From positions 124,001-188,000 of the forward strand of contig MU863901.1 in the NCBI GenBank assembly GCA_033296885.1: a DNA stretch of 64,000 nt, given 5' to 3'. Shown here piece after piece: positions 12,026 through 24,312 of the stretch (its first letter is position 1; every line of letters begins with the position of its first letter). The notes beneath the pieces are model-generated. The model was not told the origin of the DNA, did no database searches, and worked only from the letters and a program-made list of their open reading frames with translations. The stretch is from Triangularia verruculosa (Eukaryota > Ascomycota > Sordariomycetes > Sordariales > Podosporaceae). The translations under genes were made by a program, and so were the position numbers.

Positions 12026-12476
12026 AGCGGGACAGACTGGGATGAAAAGGGGCATGAGAATGTTAGGTGTACATAAAGACAATACTATGGTGAATAGACC
12101 ACCATTTCCCAACCATATTTACTCACCCAAAAGCTTAGGACTATGCTCACGATCGGTCTATGACGCCTCTAATGGTACTTCCAGGCCTGTTAAACCTTCG
12201 AATGCCTATAAGCTATTTTGCCATACCATTCCACGTATTATTTAGGGTGGTTTGTCTGGTTAACAATCTCCATTTTTTGTTCACGACTCGTTGGCCTAGA
12301 GCGTGGGTCTCGTCACAAAGACACTTCATTACTTTCTTCACTTCCGGGATAAAACAGAGAGATTATGATGTAAGATCACGAGCCCTAATGATAATCGAAG
12401 GTCGATGCTAACTCTATCCTCTGCTTCACGTAGCCAGCATATGAAGACAGCGAATAGTCTTCTTCAAGCCGAACTT
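12026..12476. other. Convergent 3' spacer
   Basis: About 450 bp between the ends of NDUFA12 and the minus-strand orphan gene. It is AT-rich and contains only short open frames; both 3' untranslated regions should lie here. Confidence 0.5.
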
Positions 12477-13393
12477 TCACAGAAACCATAACGTTGCGAC
12501 AGGATCCCTCCTTACATGTTGCACCCACATTGGCTTGCCCTCTCGTTTCTCAATCCAGGTCTCCATCATAGCCACCGTCTGGGCATCAGCAAAACGAATC
12601 CCATGTCTTCTCTCTGGCAGCTTCCCCGTCTCACATTCCTTCTCCGAACCTATCCCATCTAACGTAACCCCGGCGTTCCCCTCCGGAGAGAACATGAAGC
12701 CTGGCGAGCAAACTCCATGTACCACCGCCCATTTCACCCCCTGTATAGCAAGCTGCGCCCTGCGGGCCCTGTTCCAGTCGTCGAACTCCCGGAGCATTCC
12801 AAGAACATTGCTCACGGAGCCTCGGGCAAAGGCCCATGCAGTTGGGGGTTCGTAGAGAGGCGCGAAATAGTGGAGGTTATCAAGGGCCAGTTCGGTTATT
12901 CTTTGGTGATGGGCCGAGCTGGTAGGCGGAGAGAGCACTTCAAGAAAGACCAGGTTACCTTTGGTCCTGATGAAGAGGGGTTACCAACAAAGGAGGAAGC
13001 AACGTCAAAGACCAGGGCACCTTTTTGCTTGAAATGACGAGGACCGTTGCAATCAAAGTAATGGGATACGGCTGCCGGGAGCTGAATGGGCGGCTGACTG
13101 TGGGGGTTGGGTGTGATGGTGTAGTCTATCGACGTCCCTGGGGCCGTTGAGAGAGAGGGCAGTTCTAGGCCGGCTCGCTGAGGGATCGTACTGCCATTTC
13201 CAGACTTGACGGATGCGACTCGGTCTAGTAATGGCAGGGTGAAACACGGCGTCTTCCCGAGGATATGTTCCACCAAATCTGGAATGTATCGCCAACCACC
13301 TAGCTGTGATGCCGATATCGAGATCCGGAGAAGATGCTGGGTTATGCTTGGATAGTCCAACGCGACAAATACATAACAGATAAGTACGTGTCC
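12477..13393 (-). CDS. Orphan protein, first exon not found
   Basis: I do not recognise this protein. The downstream frame (12958-12477) ends in WVQHVRRDPVATLWFL. The upstream frame is open from 13393 to 12896 but has no ATG; its only apparent start is a TTG at 13360. The two frames join in phase if a 62-nt intron (13020-12959, GTGCCC to AAAG) is removed. The intron's 5' edge and the exon after it share a near repeat (AAAGGTGCCCTGGTCTTT versus AAAGGTAACCTGGTCTTT), which makes the placement ambiguous. The acceptor feeding 13393 may be CATTAG just upstream, and a short first exon must lie between 13394 and 13577 or further away. Otherwise this is a 5'-truncated pseudogene. Confidence 0.45.
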
Positions 13394-13577
13394 CTAATGT
13401 TGGCTTTGAGAATTGCCTTCTTCGTGAGTGGGCCGGGGCTGCACCGGTTTCCTAATTAGAACGAACCTTTAGGTATTACAATAGTTTTCTTATGCGATCC
13501 AGAAATGGGAAGCAGAGCACAAATTTTGTGCACCTCCGTAAACTCCGATACAAAATTTATGCCTGCCATGGTTCTTC

Positions 13578-14891
13578 CTATTTGAATTTTCCAGTCGCAA
13601 GTAGAACCTTCCCTTTGTTCTCCGGTAGTTCCAGTTCGCGAAACGACGGCCGCTGCCATGTCATGTAAGGCTCACCAGCCATGATTAACGCCTGCCGCAT
13701 CTGGGACTCCCTGCGCTCCATCACACCGCCTCCACAGCTAACAAGCGGGGGGTCGGGCAGTTCAGGCCAGTCAATGGGGCTGCGAGTCTCCTCTTCCATG
13801 TTTTCATCCTCGTCGCCACCTCTACGCCGGTCTACCCACCCCTTGAGTACCCGACAGAACTCATCCACATCAGCGTCAAGGTTCACTTCGTCGCCTTTTT
13901 CCCACGCATCAATAGCTAACAGTGCTGCCCCGTCTACCTCATACGGGCTCTCGCCCTCCATAACAGAGCCGAGGTCTCGCGTGACGACGTCGAACATGGC
14001 CACGACGGCGAGGTCAACATCGCTGATCTCCGGCTTCTCCCCGAGCGGGAAGGCCGAGTTGAAGTCGAAGAGCAGGAGGTTGTCAGTCTTTTCGTCGATG
14101 AGGAGGTTCCATGACAAGACGTCGCCGTGGACAACCCCCAGCTCCAGGTTGAGATAGTCAATTGTCTGTTCGGTTCTCGGTCAGTCTTGTGGGTTAGGGG
14201 AGATATACGCAAGAGGCAAACGAACCTCTATTAGCTGGTGCAAGTACTTCAGCTTGAATGGCCGTGTCTTGGCATCGTCCACAGTACCCCCCGTAATGAA
14301 GTCGGTTGTGAAGCCGACAACGTGCTCAATGCCGTTGACCGTCTCCGTGACGAGACGGTCGAAGGACACAATGTTCGGATGAGGCCCGCGCGAGTGAATT
14401 CCAATGACGCAGTTGAGCTCCTCCCAAAAAGGTGCAATGTTGTTCTCGTAGAAGAGGTACTTGAAAGCAACCTCTTTGACTTGGCCCTCTGCAACCTCAT
14501 AGGATACGCGGTCGACTTGGAGTCCCAGGCGGTCGAGCTCAACAAGGTCGGAGCGGCGGACTGTGGGCAATTCTGGGGGGAATTGATCCCTTGTCCAGTA
14601 GCATGGGATGATGGTGCAGTCGTCTTCGACTTCTGAGCCCTGATCTTTGAGTTCGTTGCCGTCGGGGCTGACCCTGATCCAGACCGAGTCGGGGTGCACT
14701 GCTCCGCTGTCGAGGTGCTTTGCCAGCGTCTCGAAGAGGAAGTCTTCGTCGCCGATGTCTTCACCCATGTAGAGCTGGATAGCGCGCCGTTGGTCAAATT
14801 CGTAGATGAGTGCATAGCGGCCTCTATGTGACCAACTGGACTTGTTGAACGTAAAGCGCTGGACGAGGTCGCAGCTCTTGAAGAAGCCCAT
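13578..14891 (-). CDS. Fungal protein-kinase-fold protein with HGD catalytic loop
   Basis: Exons 14891-14226 and 14165-13578, joined by a 60-nt intron (donor GTTCGT), encode 417 residues. The C-terminal half carries a kinase-like catalytic loop, VVHGDVLSWNLLID (H235, D237, N242), and a DFN in place of DFG (D256, N258). The N-terminal region has FKYLFYENN and a possible helix-C Glu but no clear glycine loop. The loop resembles aminoglycoside-phosphotransferase or choline-kinase-like folds and some fungus-specific kinase-like proteins. Key acidic residues are kept, so activity is possible. The substrate is unknown. The acidic stretch near DEDENMEEE is probably disordered. Confidence 0.72.
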
Positions 14892-15535
14892 GATGCTTTC
14901 TGATTACCGAGATTGAGCAAAAGACGCAAGGTAACAGAAGCTGCTGTGAATATTGTGAGGGAGGGTTGCGTGTAGGTTTATGAGAGGCTATATTAAGCTC
15001 ATGTTAAAACGAAGGGACCTTGAAATTTGCTCAGGCGCTGCGCTGCGCAAGGTAGGGAACGTAGTGGGTTATTTTTAGCGCGCTGCGGCACATGACTGCG
15101 TCTCCAAGACCTTGTTGGTCATTTGTACAGCCCTCCCGCAAAACCAACCTTTATGACGGCTGTGCTGAAGCCACCAAATCCATGGCGGTTCATCGCCAAC
15201 AGACATTGAGATGCGAGGTCGTCCTTCACATCCCAACTGGTCACCTGTGCTTCAACTTGTGTCAGGCCTTCAAGAGTTGGCCTAGAGATAAAACGTGTTT
15301 TATTAATAACATTCACGGACTAGAGTGTTAAGTCCGATCCCAAATTTAACGAGCACTGGAATGTATATATAGAGAGCCATCTTGTTGCCAATATGATACC
15401 TATGCTCCGATCAAACAATTCATACCTTATTTACATCCACTTCAACTACTCCAGTCCAGATATCTATGCAGAACAAGTCACAGACCATAAGTCCCACACT
15501 AGTCCTTCAGATTTTCCTCTATTAACTTCGTCGCT
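14892..15535. other. Divergent intergenic region
   Basis: A 644-bp region between the start of the kinase-like gene (minus) and the start of the next gene (plus). A TATA-like ATGTATATATAGAG at 15360-15373 lies about 170 bp upstream of the ATG at 15536 and could serve that gene. No coding signal is seen. Confidence 0.45.
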
Positions 15536-16683
15536 ATGGCTGCCCAACTCTCAGCGCAAGAGATTACAGCACGAAATGGCTTCCATGCAACAATGAGATC
15601 ATATTTCCAGTCTATCGAGGACGCGAACCCCGATATTCCCTACGAGATCATTGGGGACAGCGTCAACGACCCTAGCTTCAATTGCTTCGGATACGCGGTC
15701 TGGGATCCTGCATGGGAAGTAGAGGGAGATGAGGCTACCTTTCGCGGACGTATCAATGATGCCGACACATGGCCCATGCTGGACATTGCTTGTGAGAAAT
15801 CTCAGTAAATCGCCTTAGGATTCACCTTTGACCGCTAATGTTTGACTTCCATCATCAGATGACAGACGCAAGTTCTATCCGGTCCCTATCACCGGTGCTC
15901 CCCTGGCCAACGACGTCGAGGTACGTACCTAGCCAGCAGGGTCTCTCCCGAGGAGTGATCCGAGCGCTAATCCTAAACTACGTACTTAAAATAGGTCTAC
16001 CAAGTGCCTGGCACAAATGCTCCATCGCACGCCCATAAAGTCATCGATCCTGCCAGGAACCTATGTGCCTCCAAGCAAGAGGCCCAAGGCCTCATTGCGC
16101 ACGACCGACTCCTTCTCACATCCCATATTACAAACCAACCCACGAGGTTCAAATATGGCGAACTGGTAAGGCGGTATCGCCGCAGCGAGGCCGAGCACAA
16201 CAAAAGATGTAAGCCAATTCCCACGTCCCTGGAAGGAGAAAAAGGCGAAGACGAATAGGCCAAGAAATACCCCCAGAAGACTAACACCATTTGTCACTAT
16301 CAGGGGTCAAAACCAAGTCCGGCCGTAAGGTCAAGGCTAAGGACGCCGAGAAGACTAAGTCGGGCAAGCACTTCCAGCTCAAAAAGGGCGTGATCGACGG
16401 CGGCGTCAAGAAGAACAGCGGCAAGAAGGTCAAGAGCACGCCCCAATCCAGCAAGAAGTCAACCGAGGACACTAGCCGGGCGAAGCAGGCACTCCTTAAG
16501 AAGTTTACTTTATGGAAAGGAAGCTCTCCCCCGCCTAAGCCAAAGGCTGCCGCTCCCGCGAAAAGTGCCGCTCCTCCCAAGACTGCTGGTACTCCGTCCA
16601 AGACTACCCTCCCGACCAGGCCCGCCGCTACCACCAAGCCCGCCGCTACTACTAAGCCGACCCCTAAGAAGACTACGGAATAG
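15536..16683 (+). CDS. DUF7689-like protein with lysine-rich tail
   Basis: Exons 15536-15791, 15859-15920, 15995-16208 and 16304-16683 encode 303 residues. The N-terminal domain (about residues 35-180) has NCFGYAVWD, then SHAHKV, CASKQEAQGLIAH, YGELVRRYRR. This order (Asn-Cys start, HA, SK, I-x-H, Y-x-R) resembles DUF7689-type proteins and would fit a cysteine/histidine fold, but I could not test it. The last 125 residues are low complexity, rich in Lys, Pro, Ala and Thr, with repeated KSGK/R-type and PAATTKP motifs, and probably disordered; this tail could bind nucleic acid or act as a nuclear signal. No signal peptide is seen. All exon junctions agree in phase. Function unknown. Confidence 0.7.
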
Positions 16684-17788
16684 GGCCTTCCGCAGCGGAG
16701 GTTCAAAGTACTATTTTCTTTAGTCTATATCCCTTTTGTCAATGGACTTGGAAATAAAGGACAGAGCTTAAATATAGGGATAGGCACTGTATGATACATG
16801 GTAGACCTCTAGGAGCTACCGCTTAGTAGGCAGGCAGGAATAGAACGAGGCAGGAGTACGGAGTTTTGCTCTTACTATATAACAATACATTTATCTATTA
16901 CTGAGATAAGCGTCGTTGGTCAGCGCAAAAGCGGAGCAGGAGAGTATCACCGCGTCTGAGACATGGCTCGTCAGGGTAGTTCAATGAGGAGATTTGCAGT
17001 GTGATTACATGCATAATAAGAACGAGGGAGTTCCGGGAGCTTGACAGGTGGAATGGTTGCGCTACGGTACAAAGATCGCCTTCGTACGCCCCTTTTGAAC
17101 GCCTCCTTTTGCTCCCCTGGAAGACATACCTTGTAAATACCCTAGCCATGAATGTCCTTTGTTGTTGTGGATAGAAATATGGTGATTACCAGCTCCGCCG
17201 GCCACCTCAAAGATAGTTGATAGGCATCTCTCAAGGTAGGTAGCTGATGGGTCTGTCCTGCTGCAGTAGGGATAATTCTGACTTGCATGTATCAGGTACT
17301 ATGTTCAGGGCGTCACTAGTAAGCAAAGAGGCTACCAGGTGAGAAAGGAAAATCTTAAACTCTTTCTCTCTTTGTCAGCGATGCTACTTACCGTCTCCGA
17401 TATCTCACTCCTCTGAGCTAGGTGATAAGAGAAGGCAAACGGAACGCATAAAAGACACAATAATATAAAACGGGCTACTGAAATAGGTATCTTCCATCTC
17501 TTCGTTCTCATCTCTTCCAATATCAGACCTTTTCTTTCTCTGCTCTCCTTCTCTACTCTTTTGCATACATGTCTAAAAGACCAACACGGATGCATGCAAA
17601 TGCAACCCCGAAAAAACCAGCATGAGTCTTCTAAGCTCTGATGGCATAGCAAACTTCTTAGTTTGCTGGAAATGAAGATGATAAGGATGTTTGGGAGGTA
17701 TATACGAGCAATGACGACGTATGTTTCAAGCAGATAACAAAAGACACAAAGGAAGTTTCAAGGAAATCCTCCGTTTCCCCATTAGCGT
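16684..17788. other. Convergent spacer
   Basis: About 1.1 kb between the ends of the lysine-rich-tail gene and the transhydrogenase. It is AT-richer than the neighbouring genes. An open frame at 17332-17652 (minus) has a Cys-rich start but no recognisable family and lies where the transhydrogenase 3' region should be; I do not call it. Confidence 0.45.
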
Positions 17789-20700
17789 TCATTTGACGCG
17801 AGATTCGATAGCAGCCTTGATCGCTAAACGTAGAAACACATGTTAGCAACGATATTGGCAGGCAGTTGTTACTGATCTTACCTTCGGTCGTTACGCGAGC
17901 ATCGCCAAACAACATCCTGGTTCCAGGCATATAGAACATTGGGTTCGGGACATCAGCTACCAGTTGTTAGCAGCCAGAACCGGCGCCACATAGAAGGCCA
18001 AGAAGACTTACCATATCCGCTAGCCAATCCTCTCTTCATAACAATAACCTGCTTACTCTTCCACGCATGCAGCACAGGCATCCCGGCAATCGGGCTTCCT
18101 GGCTCCAAAGCAATTGGGTTGACGGTATCATTGGCACCAATGACCAGTGTCACATCTGTATCACCGAAGTCGTCGTTGATCTCGTCCATCTCGAGCACAA
18201 TGTCGTAAGGAACGCTAGCTTCCGCCAGAAGAACATTGCACTGACCAGGCATGCGGCCAGCAACAGGGTGAATGGCGAAGCGAACCTTGATGCCCTTGGA
18301 CCGAAGCATCTGGGTGATATCCGAGATGGCATACTGTGCCTTGGCAACAGCCATGCCGTACCCAACGACGATAATAACAGACTCGGCATTGGTGAGGGCG
18401 TCAGCGGTTTCCTCGACGTTGGTCTGCGTCACACTGCCCTCAATCTTGTATTCGCTGGTGGTGGGCGTTGAGATTCCTCCGAAGAGCACATTGACAAGCG
18501 AACGGTTCATGGCAACACACATGACGTAAGAAAGGATGGAACCAGAAACGCCGATGAGTGCTCCAACTGTCGTGAGAAGGGGGTTGTTCAGCATGAAGCC
18601 TTCAGCCACAAGCGCGAACCCGCTGTATGCGTTGAGGACCGTGATGACCACAGGCATATCGGCACCGCCAATGGCGGCTGTGGTGGTGTAACCCTTGATG
18701 AACGAGAGCGCCGTGTTGGCGGCAAGGGCACCAGCGGCAATTAACGGGGCGCCTGGAGCCATGGTAACAAACGCACCCATTGTGGCCACGTTCGCAGTGA
18801 GAAGACCAGCATTGATGGCATGGCGAGCCGGCAGTCGAAGGGGCTTGGAGGACATCTTGCCAGCAAGCTTAAGAAACGCAACGATAGATCCAGTGAAGGT
18901 GATGCCACCGATGAGAACTCCAAGATAGCCAGTCACCATGTGAAGCATCGACAGGTCAGCAACATCAGCCATCACACTCCCGATACTGGTCAAGACAGCA
19001 GCAAGACCGACAACTGAATGCAAGGCAGCCACAGTCTGGGGAAGGTCGGTGGGGGTGATGCGTTTGCCGATAAGGAAGCCCAATACAGTTCCAAGGGTCG
19101 CGAGGCCACCAAACTGAGCGAGAACTTCGGGGGTAAAGCCGACCGCCAATAACGAAGCTACAACACCGGACACCACGCCCAAGACACCCAGCATATTACC
19201 CATGCGAGCCGTTGCCTGTGATGCAAGTCCCGAAATGGACGTGATGCAAAGTATCGAGCTCACAAGATAGCCAGCCTGAACAAGGCCCGCTGCTCCGCTC
19301 GAGGCTGCAGCAATGAAGCCACCTCCAAACACGAGGGCCGGGATCCCATAAAGCCACGGATACTCGGGAGGGTCTGTTGCACGGCGGAACATATCGAGCA
19401 TGCGCTTTGTGATGACGAAACCGCCACCAATGTTGACAAAAGCGAGCAGGACAGAGGCGGCACCAAAGGCTTGTGGGATCGTTTCAGGCAGGTATCCACC
19501 ACCGAGAATGAACAAACCACCAACACCAACCATTCCAGAAATGGCATTGGTGACGCTCATCAAAGGCGAATGCAAAGCAGGAGCAACATTCCAGACGACA
19601 CGGTATCCGATAAGAGAGGCCAAAGCAAAGGTGAAGGCATTGCCCATGAACAATGGAGTGGTAAACTTGCCCAATGCGACAACCGAGCCCATACCACCGG
19701 TAATCAGAGCAACTTCGCGCGTTGCCTTTTGCCATGGTGTGAGCGCCACAACTTCGACTTCTTTTGCCGCGGTTGATGCAGCTGCAGGAGCAGGAGGAGG
19801 CGCTGGTCTGGGTGCCGGGGGAAGAATATGCCCATCTTGTGTCACAATGGCGCCGCGTACCACCTCATCTGTCAGATCGATGCCGAACTCCTTATCCTTG
19901 GGTGTCATGGACAAGAAGAACTTGGTGATATTGTTCGAGTACAGAGTCGAGGACTGGGTCGGCAGTCTGGAGGGGAAATCCGTGTAACCTGTTTCGCTTT
20001 AGTCACGAGCCGCATCGGGTACTTCTTCCGTGGCACCACTTACCAATGATCTTGACGTCCTTGTAAGTAATCAGTTTCCCTGGTTCGGTCTTTTCGCAGT
20101 TTCCACCCGCTTCAGCAGCAAGATCGACAATAACGGATCCAGGCTTCATGATCTCAATCATGGCTTTGGTGATGAGTTTTGGGGCAGGCTTTCCGGGAAT
20201 GAGAGCAGTGGTGATGATGATGTCGACTTCGCGGGCTTGCTCGGTAAACAGTTTCATCTCAGCTTCGATGAACTCTTTGGACATTTCCTTGGCATAACCG
20301 CCTGCCCCAGAGCCGTCTTCTTCGATCTCAACTTCGACAAACTCGGCGCCGAGCGATTGAACCTGTTCCCTTGCCGCAGACCGAGTGTCGAATCCACGAA
20401 CAATTGCACCGAGTCTCCGTGCAGTTGCAATCGCGCTCAGCCCAGCAACACCAGCACCAATGACAAGAACCTTACAGGGGGGGATTTTACCAGCGGCGGT
20501 GACCTGACCAGTGAGGAAACGACCAAAGTTGTTGGACGCCTCCAGTACCGCTTTGTATCCAGCAATATTGGCCATGCTGCTCAGGGCATCGAAGACTTGA
20601 GCTCGAGAGATACGGGGGATGAGATCCATTGCAAATGATGTCGCCTTGCGAGCCGCGAGCCTTTCCACGAGTGCTTTGTTCTGGGCAGGCTGAAGGAAGC

Positions 20701-21426
20701 TGATAATGGTCTGGCTTTCTCTTACCTGGTCAGCCTCGGCGGCACTGGGTCCTCGCACCTTGAGCACGACATCGGCACCTTTCCAGACAGCAGAGGCATC
20801 GTCTACCAGGGTAGCACCGGCGGCAGCGTAGGCATCATCGAGGAAATCGGCTTCGGCACCGGCTCCTTTCTCGACAAGAACTTGGGAGAAACCTTTCTTA
20901 AGCAGGAGGGCAACATTCTGAGGAGTGAGGGCCACACGGCGCTCGTTTGGATAAGTTTCGCGGGGCACACCCACAGTCAGTTTGGAGTACGGGGTGGTCG
21001 GCGGCAGAACTACCGTCGATTCAGTCGAGTATGCTGCCATTGAGCCCCTTGCCGACGGCTTAGCCGGGATGCCGGACAAGACGGAGGCATGGCGAACGAG
21101 CTGAAGCGATTGAGCCTTCGGGAGAGCAAGACTCAGCGAGGCCGAACTCGGCCGACCACTTCCGGCAGTTCTCGTGCTGTGCCACGCCTTTTGTGAGATC
21201 ACGGCGGTGCTGCCGTTGCCAGCACGAACCGGGGCAAAATCTGTCAGATCGAATTAGGGTTCCAATGGCCCACAATGAGGCAGCGTGGCGGCTCACCAAA
21301 GACACGAGCTACTGCTGTCAACGTCGTCCTAGAGGCGCGTTCAACGGGGCGCGAGCGTTGGTAGGGACGTGGCACGCAGGAAGCGGCGTTGCAAGCCAGC
21401 GCCGGCTGGAGAAGAGACCTCGACAT
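17789..21426 (-). CDS. NNT: Mitochondrial proton-translocating NAD(P) transhydrogenase
   Basis: Five exons (21426-21297, 21240-20044, 19988-18012, 17956-17882, 17823-17789) encode 1137 residues. The enzyme uses the proton gradient to drive hydride transfer from NADH to NADP+ in the inner mitochondrial membrane. An Arg/Ser/Ala-rich presequence starts at the ATG at 21426; without this first exon the long frame has only a GTG start. Domain I (NAD-binding, AlaDH/PNT type) has VGVPRE and the Rossmann motif VIGAGVAGLSA. A Pro/Ala linker precedes the membrane domain II with many Gly-rich helices. Domain III (NADP-binding) has VVGYGMAVAKAQ and VIGANDTVNP. The last two small exons complete the conserved end (YADVPNPMFY, MLFGDA). 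Introns are 53-58 nt. The length matches fused eukaryotic transhydrogenases. Confidence 0.93.
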
Positions 21427-23298
21427 TGTGTCTGCGCGCGAGCCCTATCGACGCAGATCGAGGATCTTGGGATCATTTGTTCACGGGCATGCAGGGCAGG
21501 TTTGCTTCTGGCAAGAATGGCAGCGAGGTCGGCGGAGAAGGCGCAGCCAGGGGAGGACGACGTGCAAGGCTGCTTGCTGGACGTAGGACGGAGGCGTTGT
21601 TGAAGGAGAGTCACCTACAGTCCTGTCGTGCCTGCGCTACATCAAGCAGCAGCACTCGACTGTCCGTTGTCAAAACAGTGAATTGGAAGGAAAGAAAAAT
21701 TACTCCTGTCTCACGGGGCAGGCAGGCAGGCAGCCAGAGGGGCCGTTGGGATTAAACATCCCTTCTTCCACAAACGTGTCCCTGATCCGCACACCGCGTG
21801 CTTCCTGCACGGTGCCCGCCCTCTGAAGTGGTGTGCTACCCCGCCCATCGATGAGGGGTTGCTGGCCCGATTTGTGTTCCGTCGATTGCCATCAAAATAC
21901 CCGGCGGCATCTCTTGTTTCTTCCTCGGGTCGGGATGCGACGGGTTTACGAGCTCACACATGTGTGTGGACTGTGGAGGATGCCGTGGGGTTCACTCCCA
22001 CTTCATCCCGAGGAAGCAATCACGATGTCTCCAGCATGCCAAGCCACCGTTGCCGTGAGCTCTTGGCTGCATCCTCGCCGTCGTCTGTTTGGTCCTCGAC
22101 TGGAAAGTGCGGGGGTGGAGAAGGTGGAGAACAGCGCCATGGGATGTCAAATATGGGTCCACACCATCCTCGATATCTTGGCGACCTGCATCTTCAACGT
22201 GCCACGAACCACCCAACGCGCCAGTCTGGCATCAGCAGCCCGGCCCGTTTCCAGTCTTCAAACTAGTTCAGACGGAGGCGAAGCTGCATGCATGTTGCGT
22301 CTTTAGGGTAAAAGAAAAGTACTTGTGCGCGATTTGTAGGCCACCATCTCGTGTAACACCAGTTAGTGGTTGACATCTTGTGACGAATCTTGATGCTGAC
22401 CTGGGTTCTACCATGGCATTGAGAGAGATTGCAACCACAGAGGATTTTGATATGACTGTCCACCCCGAACAATTGGCCTCTGCCAACAATCGTCCTCAAA
22501 TTCGAGAGGTGCTGGTCGTAGCTCAACGAGATTTGCAGAGCACCACCGCTTGCTGTGTATCCTGAACAATTGATGAAGCCTCCTGCCACACATCTCACCA
22601 AACATGTGATTCTCATTTTAGTCCAGGCCCCCACACCCTGAACAAAATTGATTGGTGAGGTACCTTATTTCAATTGAAGAAATACGCCTTCGACACGGTA
22701 GAGAACACCTATCGACTAGGTATCTTGAAAGGCCTGTCAACTATCCTTTAAGCCGTCATAACTAGCTTATGAGGCTTCCAGCTATTCTTAAGGTGGTCGA
22801 TATTCCTTTAACGGTCTGTTACGGTCATTGAACGCGTTCTTACCATCTTTTCAAGCCGATTGACCATGTCTCGAGGCCTTGTCTTACTGGTTTGCAGTGA
22901 CGGCTTTTCTGTCCATGGCCTAGCCGCCTCCATGGTTCTGGCTGGTGAACCGAATGAGCCTACCCGGTACTGGAGAAACTCCGCCAACAACGGCCAACCA
23001 AGTGCCGTGTCCCAAGATGTCAAACGTGCTAGTTGTGAGCCACTCAGACTGCCTGCCAATGATTAACAGAGTATTGACGACCACGGACAGAGCTACCCCG
23101 TTGGGAAGTGGTTTGGCCAATCAACGACCAGAAAGATTCTCAAAATATCAACTCAAGCTGTTCGGATCTGCGATTGACGCTGGACATGACAACAATATCC
23201 AGACGATGATCAACTGTGGACTGGGGCACACAAAGGTATAAGGATGGCTGTCTCCTGGCTGACAAGAAAGCCGTTTTGACACATCACCAAGTGCCAAC
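21427..23298. other. Intergenic region with decayed repeat copy
   Basis: About 1.9 kb between divergently transcribed transhydrogenase and second LPMO genes. The GC-rich part (21430-22260) has several overlapping open frames with no recognisable products. The part at 22690-22918 is a decayed copy of the TIR element. No gene is supported. Confidence 0.45.
22690..22918 (+). repeat. Decayed TIR element, copy D
   Basis: This stretch contains about seven or eight degenerate 20-22 bp units (for example GGCCTGTCAACTATCCTTTAA) and ends with TTTGCAGTGACGG and CTGTCCATGG. These match the core unit and the 3' inverted-repeat region of the better copies. The 5' end is too diverged to fix, so the left border is approximate. 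It is more GC-rich than the other copies. Confidence 0.5.
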
Positions 23299-24312
23299 AT
23301 GACCCCCTTATCGTCTATCGCCGTGTTCATAGGCCTTGCGAGCCTCGTGTCAGGACATGGCTTCCTGAAGAGCATCACTGTTGGCGGGAAGAATTACCTC
23401 GCGTGGCAGGTTGGGCAAGACAACTATTTGAACCCACCGCCCATTCGATATGCACGGCAACTCACCAACAATGGGCCGGTTCCCGACTTCACGACCAAGG
23501 ATATTACGTGCGTCAAGAACACCTCCCTATTTTGTACCTTCATCCCACTGATCGTGAGAAAGCTGCGGCGCAGGAGGGAATATTCCAGCACAGGGTGTCA
23601 TTGAACTCAAGGCAGGTGATAAGGTGTAAGTTATGCTCCATGTGTTCTTTGTTGATGAACTTTATCTCAACTGATCATACGTGCAGAACTTTTAACTGGG
23701 ATCAATGGGGATCTTCTCATAGCGGCCCCGTATTCACGTAAGCTCATACAGTCATGATGACCAACATTGATCGCATGTGGCTGACGGTCATGTCTCAAGT
23801 TATCTCGCCAAATGTGCCAACAACGACTGTAAGACCTTCAAGGGTGATACAGGCAACGTCTGGGTAAAGATTGAGCAGCTGTCCTACAATCCGCAGGGCC
23901 GTCCACCCTGGGCTTCCGACCTCCTCAGAGAGCAAGGCGCCAAATGGTCCGTCACCATCCCACCAAAGCTAGCGCCGGGCGAATACCTCCTCCGTCATGA
24001 GATCCTTGGTCTACATGTTGCAGAGAGGAGACTCGGTGCCCAATTCTATCCCAGCTGTACCCAGATTTGGGTCACGCAAGGGGGAACAACACAGCTGCCT
24101 GAGGGCATTGCACTGCCGGGCGCTTATAAGCCTGAGGACCCCGGTGTAAGTCACCAAGAACTTGTAAATGTTGGTGAATTCCGGGCTCACAGGTCACGTA
24201 ACAGATTTTGGCTGCACTTTGGAAGATCCAACAGGGACAAACACAGTATGTGGCTCCTGGTGGGCCAGTCTGGAGTGAGGCTGCACCGAATGCCAACCGA
24301 GCTGGGCCTTGA
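23299..24312 (+). CDS. Secreted AA9 lytic polysaccharide monooxygenase, five exons
   Basis: Exons 23299-23507, 23563-23625, 23687-23737, 23800-24145 and 24205-24312 encode 258 residues. The leader (residues 1-19, ending LVSG) exposes H20 as the copper-binding mature His1. The second brace residue is H102 (WGSSHSGPV); H174, Q189 and axial Y191 (QFYPSC) complete the AA9 active site. The C-terminal QYVAPGGPVWS is a family hallmark and there is no CBM1. I chose exon 1 to end with donor GTGCGT, because the join then reads DITCGAGGNIPAQG. The four introns (55-62 nt) contrast with the single intron of the LPMO at 5193, and the two differ in sequence, so they belong to different AA9 subgroups. A GH5 endoglucanase follows on the same strand. 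Confidence 0.9.

Noticed and set aside
12896..13021. Frameshift in the orphan gene
   Set aside because: A 62-nt GT-AG intron (13020-12959) restores the frame, so a frameshift is not required, though the missing start remains unexplained.
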